A stretch of 64,000 nt of DNA from Kingdonia uniflora. Its lineage: Eukaryota; Streptophyta; Magnoliopsida; Ranunculales; Circaeasteraceae. The notes beneath the pieces are model-generated. The model was not told the origin of the DNA and did not search any database. It saw only the letters and a program-made list of their open reading frames with translations. Below, in pieces: positions 11,209 to 21,831 of the stretch (the stretch's first letter is position 1; every line of letters starts with the position of its first letter). Both the position numbers and the translations under genes were made by a program. The stretch spans positions 2,294,001-2,358,000 of the forward strand of contig JACGCM010002659.1 in the NCBI GenBank assembly GCA_014058105.1, given 5' to 3'.

Positions 11209-11831
11209 AACAATGGGATCTGTTGAAACAATGTTTGTGTTACAGTTTGTAAATGTGAAACAATGCATTGGCAGTTCTTGTGAAACAATGTTTGTGTTAC
11301 AGTTCTTGTGTTGCAGTTTGTTATTAACAATGTGTAATGGTTTGACTGTCTTATATTATTCTTATATGTGATGGTTTTGTTGATATCTATTAATTATATG
11401 TGATGTTGTATGTACTGTGAAATTGTCTGTTATTCTTATATGTGATGCTATATCTGAAATTGTATGTGAAACTGTCTTTGCATGTAATTGTGAACTGGAT
11501 ATTTGATGCTGTATCTGAAACTGTATGTGAAACTGTAATTGTGAAACTGTCTCTATATGTGAAATTATCTTTATATGTGAAACTGTAATGTTATAAGAGA
11601 TATGTGATGCTGTATCTGAAATGCTGTAAGTGATATTCTTGTATTTGAAATGTTGTATCTGAAACTGTCTTTATATGTGATGCTCTCTGAAATATTGTAT
11701 CTGGAATACTGGAATACTGGAATACTGGAATGTTTATGACATAAAAAGAAGGCAGAATGAGGTATACTACATAAGAAGGCATGCATTCTTGTTTTCAAAT
11801 CATTACATTCATGCTTTCAAACACATCTCTT
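11209..11831. other. Intergenic spacer between convergent MULE genes
   Basis: AT/GT-rich spacer built of many short degenerate words ('gtgaaactgt', 'tatgtgatg', 'ggaatactggaatactgg' at 11701-11728) between the 3' ends of the transposase and the zinc-finger gene. Position and composition fit a shared 3'UTR/terminator region. No further coding sense is seen. Confidence 0.55.
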
Positions 11832-12537
11832 TTACATAGTTGTTTTTATTTTAAACTCCTTAATGAATTCATCTAGCCCCATCTCCACAATGACCTTCAC
11901 ATTAAGCTTTTCATTCTTGGCTTCCTTGAAATCCTCTAAAGTAGCCTTCAACCATTGGAAATTGCCACAAGTAAAACATTTCAAATACTTCTGCCCATAA
12001 CTATGATCTTGCCTAGAAGTTTTGAGCATCTTTGTCCCAACACAACCTTGTACTTCACATTTGGATTTTTTCCAATGAAAATCTCTAATCCAATAAGATA
12101 AACCACCACACCCAAAACACCCACTTCTAGAAGAGGTCCCAGCAGAACTTCCAGATTAAACATTTGCATCAGATAACCACTGAAATTCAGTGCATTTTGA
12201 GTGTTGACACTTGAGATATTTGTTGTTGTAGTTCTTTGTTGTGTATGAAGTCATAAGCTTCCTAATGCCATCACAATGAGGAAACCTACATTTGGTGTAT
12301 AGCCAAGGGCAACAGTCAGAGGAGTGGCCTTCAAGGTAACACATTACACACTGCAATTTGGAAACAAGATAAATATATTAGACTTAAGTCTCTCTGTTTG
12401 TAAATAAGATAGGCTTTAGTCATTTCTCTCAGAAATTTGATTCATGGACTAAAAGCTTTATTTTTGCAATTAATACAGTAACAAAGCTTGTAGTAGTGGT
12501 AAATTACCTTTGTTTGTGTTTCAGAACCACCTCCCAT
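11832..12537 (-). pseudogene. Convergent MULE gene: duplicated zinc-knuckle + GRF-type finger
   Basis: Two exons are supported. Exon 1 is 12537-12508 (MGGGSETQTK, donor AAG|GTAATT); exon 2 is 12350-11832 (acceptor TTGCAG). The phase is kept across the intron. Module 1 has a knuckle CVMCYLEGHSSDCC (CX2CX4HX4C) then KYLKCQHSKCTEFQWL, a GRF-type zinc-finger pattern. Module 2 repeats it: CFGCGGLSYWIRDF (His to Tyr and last Cys to Phe) then GQKYLKCFTCGNFQWL. A TAA at 12156-12158 lies between the modules, so today only module 1 (74 residues) would be made from this start. Total frame about 182 codons. The role is unknown; by position it parallels mudrB, but I see no sequence relation to it. Confidence 0.7.
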
Positions 12538-12841
12538 GGCTAAATTACATTTGTTTTTTAAGGTTGCAGAATCACCTCAGAGATTGGAGAGGAAGAAGAA
12601 AACTTTGTTGAAATTGAGATTGGAGAGGAAGAGAATTGATTAATGGAGAGAGGGAAGCTCAGATTGGAGAGAGGGAGAGAGAGGACTGGTTTTGGCTGCA
12701 ACGATGACCAACGGTCGACTCTTATGCATCGTCCGATAGCTGCAGGTAAGTATCTCGAGGTGTGGGCTTTTATTGTTTTGTTTTTTTTTAAATTTAAATT
12801 GTAAAAGGGCAAACTTGTCATTAATATTTGTTGAATCAGTC

Positions 12842-12976
12842 AACGTAAGTCAAGGTGAGTCAACGTGAGTTGACCAGAGTCAAATTGAAAAAAAAGACTA
12901 TAACTGCTTTTCTGCTAAATGGAGGGATATAAGTCAAATATCGATATATATCAAAGGATATAAGTCTAAAAAACTC
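12842..12976 (-). repeat. MULE right terminal inverted repeat
   Basis: Reverse complement of 6811-6945, with exact TSD GAATAATTAT at 12977-12986. On the minus strand it contains the same TTGACT repeats and would be the upstream region of the convergent zinc-finger gene, so each gene starts near one TIR. Confidence 0.9.
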
Positions 12977-12986
12977 GAATAATTAT

Positions 12987-14095
12987 TAGGTGAAACTTAA
13001 GAGTCCCAGGAAAAACTCAATAGCTAGTAACTTTCGAGATCTTAACCCATATAGCAGATAAATAAGTACTAGGAACTTAGCCCATTTACATTCGTATTAG
13101 CATGAAACGAATAAATGACGATGGATATTTTAAAAAACTGCAACCCTTGGAAGAGTGAAAGCATGGACCAGAATGTTTGTAACTTGTGAAACACAAACAC
13201 AAAGATTGCAACTGCATAACCCTGCATTCTACATTTCATCAATGGCATCCAGTGGGCAAGATAGAAACTAAGACTAGGTCACAGAATCGATATGACATCC
13301 CATGTCTGAGAAGTAACGATTATATCAAATATGTCCAGTCACTTGGTTATAGTAATGCTAGATGGCCAACTCAAATAATGATTATGTCACGTTGCCATGA
13401 CATTAAATTCTTATTAATAATTCAGGTAATGATACACTAGCAAACCACCAACAATGATTGTTAGACCAGTCTTGCTGGTCAATCTAAATTACATGTACCT
13501 CTCTAGGTTTGTCCAAATACTATGTCGTGATTGAAGTCTGCAGCTTCTGTAGTTACCAATGGAATTCAGCTTAATCCGAATCCACAGTCAAAAGACAATC
13601 CAAACCCATTGATGCTAAATGCGGAGACTGCCAACTTCATCACACGTTTAATTCATATGTTTTATCATAATATCAAGTTAAGAAAAATTCCTAAAACAAA
13701 TAAGATGGCAACTTTTTGAGATGTGTAAATCTTTACAAGACTAGCCCAATTTTGGTAATAGTTACTGTAATTAATTATCTAGTATTTATTAACAATCAAT
13801 CACGCAATCGTCTACTTAGAATTTTTATCAAGACATATACATGGTAAGCATTAGGAGTACACAACAAGTTCATAGTAGTGAAAAACCCAAACCTATCATG
13901 CCCAAAGAACAGAGATAAAAGGTACTTGTCGTGAGAATCAAAAAGAGAGAGAATCAGTAATTATAGAACAAGGAGATAACGAGAAGAATTCTACAAGAGA
14001 AATATTTCCGTGACCTCCGATAATCCTTGTCCCTCTATAATTGTTTTTTCTTCTTTTTCCATCTTTTTAGATCTTTCTCTATAACATTAACTTAT
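12987..14095. other. No gene recognised
   Basis: AT-rich flank between the MULE and the first LINE. A small hairpin-capable segment (gaccag...ctggtc) lies at about 13464-13480. No protein family motif is seen on either strand. Confidence 0.5.
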
Positions 14096-14099
14096 CTTA

Positions 14100-16160
14100 T
14101 GCTAATGATATGGGAAAGAATGATATAAATCTAATTGCAGATCAAGCTGTTAAGTACTTCAAAGACATCCTAGGTCAAGGAAGGAGAAGCGTTGACAAGG
14201 AGCTGATTCAGATGATGCCCTTCAAAGCTAAAGTGCAATCCCAAGACCATGCTATGCTCACCAGGGAAGTCTTAAGGATGAAATCCATGATGCTTTTTTC
14301 TCTATTCCTAACAATAAAGTTGGGGGTCCTAATGGTTTCAACTTACAGTTCTTCAAAACAAATTGGGAAATTGTGAAAAAAGATGTCACTTTGGGTGTTA
14401 AGAATTTCTTCCAAAAAACGAAACCCTTATCTCAAATCAATTCTACTTCTATAGCTCTCGTGCCTAAGGTCCCTAACCCTGACTCCTTTGGGGACTATAG
14501 GCCCATATCCTGATGCACTCTCAAATACAAGATTGTCTATAAGACTAACATTCTCACTCAAAGAATTAAGCTTGTACTTGGCCTTCAGGATAGTCAAAGT
14601 CAATATGCTTTCATTAAGGGTAGAAATATTGTTGATTGTTGCTCATGAGCTCGTTAGGAACTATCATAGGACCTCAAGTTAACCTAGGTGCACTAATACG
14701 ATTGCCTTGAAGAGAGCCTACGATATGGTTCTAGTATTGTCATTCATCATGCTCTCAGTTTCAATTTCCCCAATCTTTTTGTGGACTGGATTGAAATTCT
14801 TATCACTACCCGTAGATATTTAATCTCTTTAAATAATGGTCTTTAAGAATATTTTGAACAGCAAAGAGATATAGCGTAGCTAGCAATATAGCGCATAGAA
14901 GAAACAATGACCTCATAAGCCCATAATGACCATTTTTTGCAACCTAGCTCCTAATCCTAAAAAGCCTAAAAATTCCCGTGTCACCATATCTCTTTGCCCT
15001 TGTCATGAACGTATTAAGCATTTTATTTGAAGAAAAAAATTATTGTGGTTTGCGTAAGCTCCACCCCAAGTGTAAGAAACCCATGGTCACTTACCTTGTC
15101 TTTGCAAATGACCTTATTGTCTTTTGCCATGGGGACATACTCTCAACCCATGCCATTAAAGAGTGCCTTACATATTTTTGTGACCTCACTGGCCTTGAGA
15201 CAAATCCCACCAAATTTGTTTTATATAAAACTAGAGTCAATGTTGAGATCTCTAATATTATGAGGAGCATTCTTGGCTTCCCCATTGCTGAGCTGCCCGT
15301 CAAATACTTAGGAGTGCCCTTCATCTTCCAGGCTCAAGGCTAGGGACTGTAACCCTCTTATTGACAAAATGAACATGAGAATCCACTCCTAGATGCACAA
15401 ATCTCTTTCTTCTGTTGGTAGAGCTGAGCTCATAAAGTATGTGCTTAGCAGTATCTATGTTGCATAGATAGCATAGATACTGGATTAATGATGTTTTCAA
15501 CCTCCATATGCAGGTTGTCAACAAGATAAACACTACTCTATCAAGATTTTATGGCATGGTCAAAATACAGAAAAGAAAAACATTCTCATAGCTTGGGACA
15601 GAGTCTGTTATCCAATAGATGAATGGGAAGTGGGTATAAGAAGCTTAAAAACATGGAACAAGGTTCTTGTGCTTAGGCCACCTGGAAGATTGCTTCTAAG
15701 GAGAGCTCTAGCTCGACTGAATGGGTTCGTAACAACCTAATTAGAAAGAAATCTTTCTAGACCATGGGAGTCCCTAAAGACAATTCTTTAGTGTGAAGAA
15801 AAGTTTTTGCGAGCTAGGGAGGAGGTTATTAAGCACACTACTCACATAATTGGTAAAGGTAAGAACACCTCAATTCGGAAGGAGCCTTGGCATTGTGAAG
15901 GGAATTTACTCCAACACTTCAGACAGCATCACATGTAAAACACAAGGCTTAACTTGGAGGCCAAGGTGAGCCACTTAAATACTAATAATAAGTGGGGCAT
16001 ACCTGTGAGCATTAGGAATCCCCTTGGGGATATTATCATCAGCTCTTTGCCTAAAATCTGCTTTGTGATAGGCACTGGTGACAAGATAATGTGAACTGCC
16101 AACTCAAAGGGGTCTACACTGTAGCTTCCACTTATAAGAAGCTTAGACAATGCAGACTAG
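14100..16160 (+). pseudogene. LINE (L1-like) RT relic 1
   Basis: Read across frames, the order is that of plant L1 ORF2: VGGPNGFNLQFFK near 14320-14350, LVPKVPNPDSFGDYRPI near 14460, AFIKGRNIVD near 14610, SPYLFALVMNVLSILF at 14978, the catalytic box as FAND instead of FADD near 15105, PVKYLGVPFIFQ near 15300, and a zf-RVT-type tail to about 16160. There are many stops and frameshifts. It lacks the endonuclease end and is dead. The changed catalytic Asp (FADD to FAND) would by itself abolish RT activity. Confidence 0.82.
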
Positions 16161-16239
16161 AGGGTCATACAAATCGGTTGTGAAGTCGCCGATGTTTACA
16201 AATCTACAAAGGAGAATAGAGGTCCTGCGATCCAGAAGG

Positions 16240-16430
16240 AGAAGTTAATGAAGTCGTTAGCTGGATGAGTCTCTGGTAAGGTGGTGGCGGTCGGGCCTAA
16301 GTTTCCTCCTCGTAATCTCTGGTAAGGTGGCCTATGTTTTTTCCACCATACCTTCGACCCTACCACCACCACCACATTACCCGAGATTATGAGGAGAAAA
16401 CTTATGCCTCACCACCACAATCTTACCTGG
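16240..16430. repeat. Foldback (inverted repeat) segment
   Basis: Left arm 16298-16330 (taagtttcctcctcgtaatc...) pairs with right arm 16370-16404 (...gattatgaggagaaaactta) around a loop of about 40 bp. Further pairing is possible between ggtaaggtggtggcgg (about 16276) and the Cac-rich stretch near 16409-16430. It may be a MITE remnant or a source of small RNA. No TSD was found. Confidence 0.5.
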
Positions 16431-16439
16431 GATTCTTAC

Positions 16440-17000
16440 AGCCAGCGACTTTATGAACTTTTCTTTCTAGATCGCATGACTATTTTTCTAATTTGTAGAG
16501 TTGTAAACGTCACCGACCATCAAAATGTCATGCACCATGTCAACAATAGTTTTGCATCATTATTCCTCCGTGTAAGACGCGGTCAGCTTTGGGGAAAGTT
16601 TTTCCTGAAAAGCTTTGGTGAAAGACACCAAGGGTTCTACGACGGTCGTATGGCCGACATCATTTCCCTTCCACCCATCCACCTTCATACCTCCAGCCAA
16701 AAAAGCCCAAATGCCAGAAATTGCGTCTATTGAGAGAAAAAGATAGCAGAGAGGAAAATAGGTCTTGTTTGGAGACATACAGAAGAGACGGTTTGTTTGT
16801 GAGAAAGAAATGAAGGTTTCACTCTTTATTTTTAATTTCTAGTGCAAATCTTTGTTTCAACCTCGATTCTCCACCTCAAGTTTCTATCACCATAAACAAT
16901 GTCCTACGTTACTGAATTAATAAGATTTGCTCCATACTCTTGCATCATTTCAATTTTCCCCAAATACTTCCCATAAAATCACTAACATTTCCCCTGTTTC
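16440..17000. other. No gene recognised
   Basis: Between the foldback and the poly-A end of the second LINE. A plus-strand frame at 16389-16733 has no family motif; part of it is simply the foldback. Nothing else is supported. Confidence 0.5.
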
Positions 17001-17079
17001 ACTTTTTCTTTTTCTTTTTTTGAAATGTAAGCTGGGGTTAGGCAGGACCCCATGACCAAATATATTACTAAAATAACAA

Positions 17080-17679
17080 TTACATCCTCGTAAATCTTTT
17101 ACCCCTAACATCATCCTCAGAATAAGCTAACAGTTGTGGAGGTAATGTGTTAGGGGAGAAAATAACTTCACTACAAACAACACAAAAGGTGGATAAAAAG
17201 CCAGCACATTGGTTGGTCTCTCTATAAATATGAAAAATCCTAAACTCCTCCAAGGTGCTAATAACTTCTCTGATCCTTGCCATTAAAGCTCTACATCTCC
17301 ATGGTGTCTTTACTTTGCCATTAATGATGTCCACCAAGTAGCTTGAGTCAGACCCTGCCCAAACTCTCTTTATTTATGCTTTACTACAAACATCCAATCC
17401 CTTGGAGCAAGCCTTCATTTCATGGTAAATAACATACACTGGCTCTTCTTTCCCATCGAAAGCAATGTGAATGACCCCCTCCGTGCATCTCACAAGACCT
17501 CTATAACCACCATACTCAGTCATTGAACCATCTGTGTTCAGCATATAATAACCAAAAAGAGGGCCTGCCCATGCACATACCTTGTTAGACTTTATTACGA
17601 AGGTAGGTCTAACGCCCCAATTGTAGCAGATGTCCCTGTTTCTGGGGTTGTCGTCCACGTGCTTTATCTCCATTTGCAA
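17080..17679 (-). pseudogene. RNase H domain of the minus-strand LINE
   Basis: Two frames in line (17679-17374, then 17337-17080), separated by one TAA, carry the RNase H_like (RVT_3) signature: LNTDGSM (first Asp), YHEMKACSKGL (Glu), GSDSSYLVD (Asp) and HIYRETNQCAGFL. This domain at the C-terminus of ORF2 marks the plant L1 subgroup that has acquired an RNase H. Confidence 0.8.
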
Positions 17680-17757
17680 TCTACTTCTGATCTCACTTAT
17701 GATAGCAATCTGAACTGGCTGGATAGTTCTGCTGCTGTTATTGAATACCTTCTCATT

Positions 17758-18594
17758 TCAGTAAATCCAAATGTTGTATATCATAGTTGTAATGCTCATT
17801 TTCAGAATTTTGGAACGAAGCTCTTTGTGATTCATGCTTCGGATCCATTCAAATTCATTCTCTAAGCTCCCAGTCGTTCTAACAATATTATATTTTCTTA
17901 GTATATGATCCCATAGCTGAGTAGCTCCCACACATTCCATGAATAAATGGCTGACAGTTTCTCTCTGCGCCCTACAAACAGTATACTGAGCTTCATTAGC
18001 ATTTATGACCTTCATAGCAATGAGTCTGATCTTCGTCATCAGTACCCCTTTTGCTGCTTTATATGTAGTGAACTGACTCCTAAGACTTGCACTCTTATTC
18101 CACACTGCATCTGCCCATTGCACTTTACTTCTCTTTGGTCTTAAGAAATTGTAAGCGGAAGCCACAGTAAAAGTACGATCTTCATTGGGCACCCATATCA
18201 CTTTGTCCTTGCTATTACTAGTGATTTCAGTCTTCTCCATTTCAACACTAATATCGTCATTTAACGTATACCGAAAGCGATCTGGCATCCTCCATTTGTA
18301 ATCAGTGACCACATTAGCCACCTTTGCATTTAATGGTAGGGTTGTATCATACCTTAATCCCATTGGGAACTGATCTTTTAAAACTGCCTTAGAGCACCAG
18401 GGATCATGCCAGAACAGTGTGTCCTGTCCATCTCCAATCAGATGCTTAATCATATATTTTGCTTCAATTCTTGAGTTGAGCATATGTCTCCATAGCCATG
18501 AAGTATCCCTAGGAACATCCATCGTCCAGAAATTCTTTCTCCTAATCAGATGCACTCTAGTCCAGTTTGTCCACAGATTATTCTCTTTAGCCAC
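17758..18594 (-). pseudogene. zf-RVT/connection region of the minus-strand LINE
   Basis: A 278-codon open frame. It contains the W-x-WRHMLNSR start typical after the RT thumb, GDGQDTLFWHDPW, and the zinc-binding zf-RVT segment with ...CRAQRETVSHLFMECVGATQLWDHIL. It follows the frame ending at 18598 after a single stop. Confidence 0.8.
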
Positions 18595-18937
18595 CAGTCA
18601 ATAAATATGTCTCATCAGCGCAACATTGTTCCAACTTCTAAGATCTCTGACTCTCAGCCCACCTTCACTCTTAGGGTAGCAAATTTCCTTCCAGGCAATA
18701 TGAGCATTCCCCTTACTTTTTTTTCTCCCAACCCATAAGAATCTAGCACATAACCTATCTATATTGTCTATCATGTGTTGTGGAAGCTTGATGACACTCA
18801 GCCAGTAGACTGAGATGCTCTGCAAAACTTATTTCACCAACTCCAGCCTTCCAGCTCCACTCAAAACTCTATGATGCCAAGAGTTAATTCTTTTCGTCAT
18901 AGTTTCTAGCAACTTCTGACAGTCTCTGTTCTTAATT

Positions 18938-19669
18938 CTAGTAGAAGAAATTGGAACTCCCAAATAGATAAATGGCATTGTACCCGCTGTCATTCCTAAA
19001 GCTTGAGTAATTCTTGTTTTTGTGTTTTCCTGAACTGAAGAAAAAAAACACCTTTGATTTGTTGAGGTTGACCTCCATTCCTGTCGTACGTTTAAATAAG
19101 TCCAGAGCATTTCTCAAAGCCTTTGTAGTCTTGGTGCTCCCATCAAAGAAAACAAGCAAATCATCTGCAAATGCCAAATGTGTTAGTAAAGGGGCGGAGC
19201 ACTTGGGGTGGACCCCAAAGTTGCCTCTCACAGCTTCTCTCACAATAAGAAGACCAAACACCTCCATGACAAGGACAAAAAGGTATGGAGAAAGGGAATC
19301 TCCTTGCCTAAGGCCTCTCTCACCCCTAAAGAACCCCTCAAGAGCCCCATTGATAGAAATAGAAAAGTTTGCATTGGTCACACATTGTTTAATCCAAGAA
19401 ATGAACAAAATTGGGAAGTTGAGAGCTGTTAAAATAGTGCAAATGGACTCCCACTGGATAAGATCATAAGCTTTCCTAAGATCTATCTTCACAGTGGCCC
19501 TACCCTTACCTCTCTCAAGGTGATAGTTTCTCATCAACTCTTGTGCAATCAAAATGTTATCTGAAATATGCCTACCTTCAATAAAGGCTGACTGACTAGA
19601 ACTCACCAATGGCATTACAACTTTTTTCAATCTAGCTGTCAATATCTTTGAAATAACCTTATAAACCAC
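18938..19669 (-). pseudogene. Reverse transcriptase domain of the minus-strand LINE
   Basis: A 243-codon open frame covers fingers and palm of a non-LTR RT: SQSAFIEGRHISDNIL, the first catalytic Asp in KIDLRKAYD, RQGDSLSPYLF and FADDLLVFFDG. The frame is lost at an A-run near 19040 (KSKVFFFF), and the continuation is in another frame (19110-18829). Both catalytic boxes are intact, unlike the LINE at 14100-16160. Confidence 0.85.
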
Positions 19670-19864
19670 ATTGCAACATGCCCAAAACTATACGTACATT
19701 GTCACACATTAACTCAGCAAATTATACCTACATTATCATACGATGCACACATTACCGGAAAAAGAAAAAAGAAAATGTATTTTTTGAGCAAAATAAAATT
19801 ACTTTAACAGCAATAGTTTATTTTTTTTAAACCAATATTTGTTCAAATTATAGAGCACTCTAAC

Positions 19865-20300
19865 CTTCTGAAGCTGAAACGACTTCTCATAAAGCTCAAG
19901 AACAAGTTCCAAATCAGCGCCAAAGTTCCGATTCTTAATATTAATCGCAACCTCATCTTTGTTATCTCGAATCCATTTGAAATCAATTGCACCTCTCCAC
20001 TGTGGTTTCGCAACATTCTCCACTTTCTTCTCTTGGGTTTGAACCGATGGAGCTGAAGAAACTGAGAATGCCCTAGTTAGTAACAATGGGAGTTGAGAGG
20101 TTCGGGATTGGAGAATTAAGGTTTTGTGTGGAGGTCTTAGGAGTAATAAAGGTTTGAAAATGACGGATGATGAACTAGGGAGGACGGTAAGTTTGAGGGT
20201 TTGGAAAGTGGAGGAGAAAGCTATAGTGCAGAGAGAGAAAGAGAGAGATTTTACTGGCTTGAGAGAGATTGGAGAAGAAGATATTTAAGTTACAAACCAT
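19865..20300 (-). pseudogene. Organellar seryl-tRNA synthetase, exon 1 relic
   Basis: Minus-strand residues KPQWRGAIDFKWIRDNKDEV and AINIKNRNFGADLELVLELY match the start of the plant chloroplast/mitochondrial SerRS N-terminal (tRNA-binding arm) domain. The exon ends QLQK at 19865, followed by GT. Upstream is a Ser/Leu/Arg-rich stretch like a transit peptide. The only upstream ATG (20300) is out of frame by one base with the conserved part, so there is a frameshift, a non-AUG start, or an error. The next 180 bp run into the 5' end of the LINE. I find no further SerRS exons on the minus strand down to 12.9 kb. Confidence 0.7.
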
Positions 20301-20989
20301 CTCCAATTTCTCAGATTAGGTAGACGAGTGTTGCTGTACGCGCGCAGTTCCTCAATTGTGTTCTTCTAAAAGCATCTGCAGCAACTAGGTGTAGAATGAT
20401 CTAATTCAGAATGGAAGAACTTGCATCCGCATCTCAATTTCAATTCAAACATGGGTTTGATTCACACTCCATGTTCTGAATAAATATACGATCCGAAAAG
20501 AGGAAAAAAACATAGTCTTTATCTAAAGAAATACGTTGAGAAACGGCATATGGATAGAAACTTTCAATTAAAATGGAATCTGTGGCAAGGTGGATTCCAT
20601 CCTTCACCCACTTCCACCCCCCACAGTAGCTAGGTGGATCAGCTGAGTTGTCCACCTCAAGCCCACCTCGGCGGTGGTCTTTCCACCCTCTAGGTATATT
20701 TTTAGTGGATTGATGCTCCACACTTCTGAACTGTGCGCAGAGTTTAACCCAATAGAATAATAACATTTGTCAAGCTTTAAGTGGCTCCCCTGCCCCACAC
20801 TTCAAAACTACGTGTAGAGTGTATACTCATGATGGAGACACGTGGATGGTTGGGATTCAAAGTTGTCTAACGGCTAGTTCAAGTCGCGCAGTTCTGAACT
20901 GTGCGACTAGAGCCTGTATGAAAATTTTATCCTTCCCCTCTCCATACTTGGCTTTTTTGTTTGGTAATCAGAAGGCCTATAGTTTTGGG

Positions 20990-21150
20990 CATACTTGTTC
21001 AACAAGAACCTCAACGACTATATTTTGGGGCAAACTTGTTTGGTAAGCAGCTCAACGGCTAGTTTGTTGGCTAAACTTGTTTGACAAGAAGCTCAACGGC
21101 TAGATTTTTTACCAAACTTGTTTGATAAGAAACTCAACGGCTAGTTTTTT
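20990..21150 (+). repeat. Four ~43-bp tandem repeats upstream of a TATA box
   Basis: Four units containing 'aaacttgtttgacaagaagc' and 'ctcaacggctag' variants are followed at about 21155 by ctataaaaac and a pyrimidine-rich leader. The arrangement looks like repeated promoter-proximal elements of the short ORF at 21268. Confidence 0.7.
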
Positions 21151-21267
21151 TCATCTATAAAAACTATTTATCTTGTACACTATATTCTCATACTCTTCTA
21201 CACTCAACTCTATTATCTTAATCTTCTAAACTCTACTCTATTATCTTGTTATCAATTTTGCCCAATC

Positions 21268-21453
21268 ATGTTTGACCTAATCATGTCTGACCCATCACTC
21301 TCATCCTTGTCATCATCATCCGGAAGTGAAGAGTTCTTCCGACGCCAAATTATGATGATGCATGAGTATAGTAAGGTTCTTATGAAAATAGGAGAAGCAG
21401 AAGATGAAGAGCAAGAGGCGACATCATCACGGAATCAAGATCTTCTACCTTGA
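21268..21453 (+). CDS. Short Ser/Glu-rich ORF in Harbinger-like element
   Basis: 61 codons: two methionines (MFDLIM), then SLSSLSSSSGSEEFFRRQ, then an acidic tail EAEDEEQEATSSRN. It sits about 100 bp downstream of a good TATA box. Composition and position resemble the N-terminus of plant Harbinger transposase genes, with the catalytic remainder deleted. It is unlikely to be functional. Confidence 0.4.
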   Translation: MFDLIMSDPSLSSLSSSSGSEEFFRRQIMMMHEYSKVLMKIGEAEDEEQEATSSRNQDLLP

Positions 21454-21831
21454 AGGAACATTGTTAAGGTCATCAAATTTGTTTCCTTACTTCATGGTTG
21501 TGGCATTTGAAGCTGGTGGATTTATATGGCCTCTAGTTCTCTTACTTTTGTACCCAATGGTTTAGTTTACGGAAGAAAAAATAAGAATCAAGATCATGGT
21601 CATGATTTGCTTTTTGGACTAAAGAAGGATGTGTACGTAATGGGGCAATCATTATTTGGGTTTATATGCAGGAGTCGCGGCAGATCTCTTTAGTTCACGG
21701 AGACATTAAAAGTTCAAAAAATATCCCCGTTACTAGAGCCCATGGGTGACTAGAGTTTGGGCTGGGTTTTTTTGGTCTGACTTAAGGGCCAAGAAAACCC
21801 AACCCACACCCAATTGCTAAAGATGCTCTTA

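Larger units (their letters stand above)
6811..12976 (+). mobile_element. Complete MULE (Mutator-like element), 6.2 kb
   Basis: The element is bounded by inverted repeats starting GAGTTTTTTAGACTTATATC on both strands. It is flanked by an exact 10-bp direct repeat GAATAATTAT (6801-6810 and 12977-12986); 9-11 bp is the Mutator TSD size. It holds a broken MURA-type transposase (7542 to about 11208, +) and a convergent zinc-finger gene (12537 to 11832, -). Convergent genes recall the mudrA/mudrB arrangement of maize MuDR. The TIRs are nearly identical, yet the transposase has stops and frameshifts, so the last move was probably catalysed in trans or was followed by rapid decay. Confidence 0.92.
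17001..19690 (-). mobile_element. LINE (L1-like, RNase H-bearing), 5'-truncated
   Basis: The minus strand carries in order: an RT domain from 19669 with KIDLRKAYDLIQW, RQGDSLSPYLFVLVMEV and catalytic FADD; a thumb region with FIYLGVPISS; a zf-RVT domain (KSASLRSQFTTYKAAKGVL...VSHLFMEC); and a C-terminal RNase H (LNTDGSM, E in YHEMKAC, GSDSSYLVD, HIYRETNQCA). It ends at an A-rich tail (plus-strand T-run 17003-17021). Few lesions: a frameshift at a homopolymer near 19040 and stops near 18827, 18596 and 17375. The 5' end is cut inside RT at about 19680, the normal fate of LINE insertions. No clear TSD was found. Confidence 0.88.
20368..21831 (+). mobile_element. PIF/Harbinger-like non-autonomous element
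   Basis: The ends form a ~25-bp imperfect inverted repeat: left AAAAGCATCTGCAGCAACTA at 20368, right the reverse complement of AAGAGCATCTTTAGCAATTG ending at 21830, next to TTA. GCATCT ends beside TAA/TTA are typical of plant Harbinger-like elements. The upstream 'caacggctag' tandem repeats, the TATA region (ctataaaaac at 21155) and a short Ser/Glu-rich N-terminal ORF at 21268 resemble the 5' part of plant Harbinger genes. No DDE transposase is present. TIR divergence indicates an old copy. Confidence 0.55.

Noticed and set aside
19014..19469. 151-codon plus-strand ORF
   Set aside because: Antisense to the LINE reverse transcriptase, which carries the catalytic motifs.
17002..19690. Target-site duplication for the minus-strand LINE
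   Set aside because: Flanks near the A-tail and near 19690 share no convincing 7-20 bp repeat by eye.
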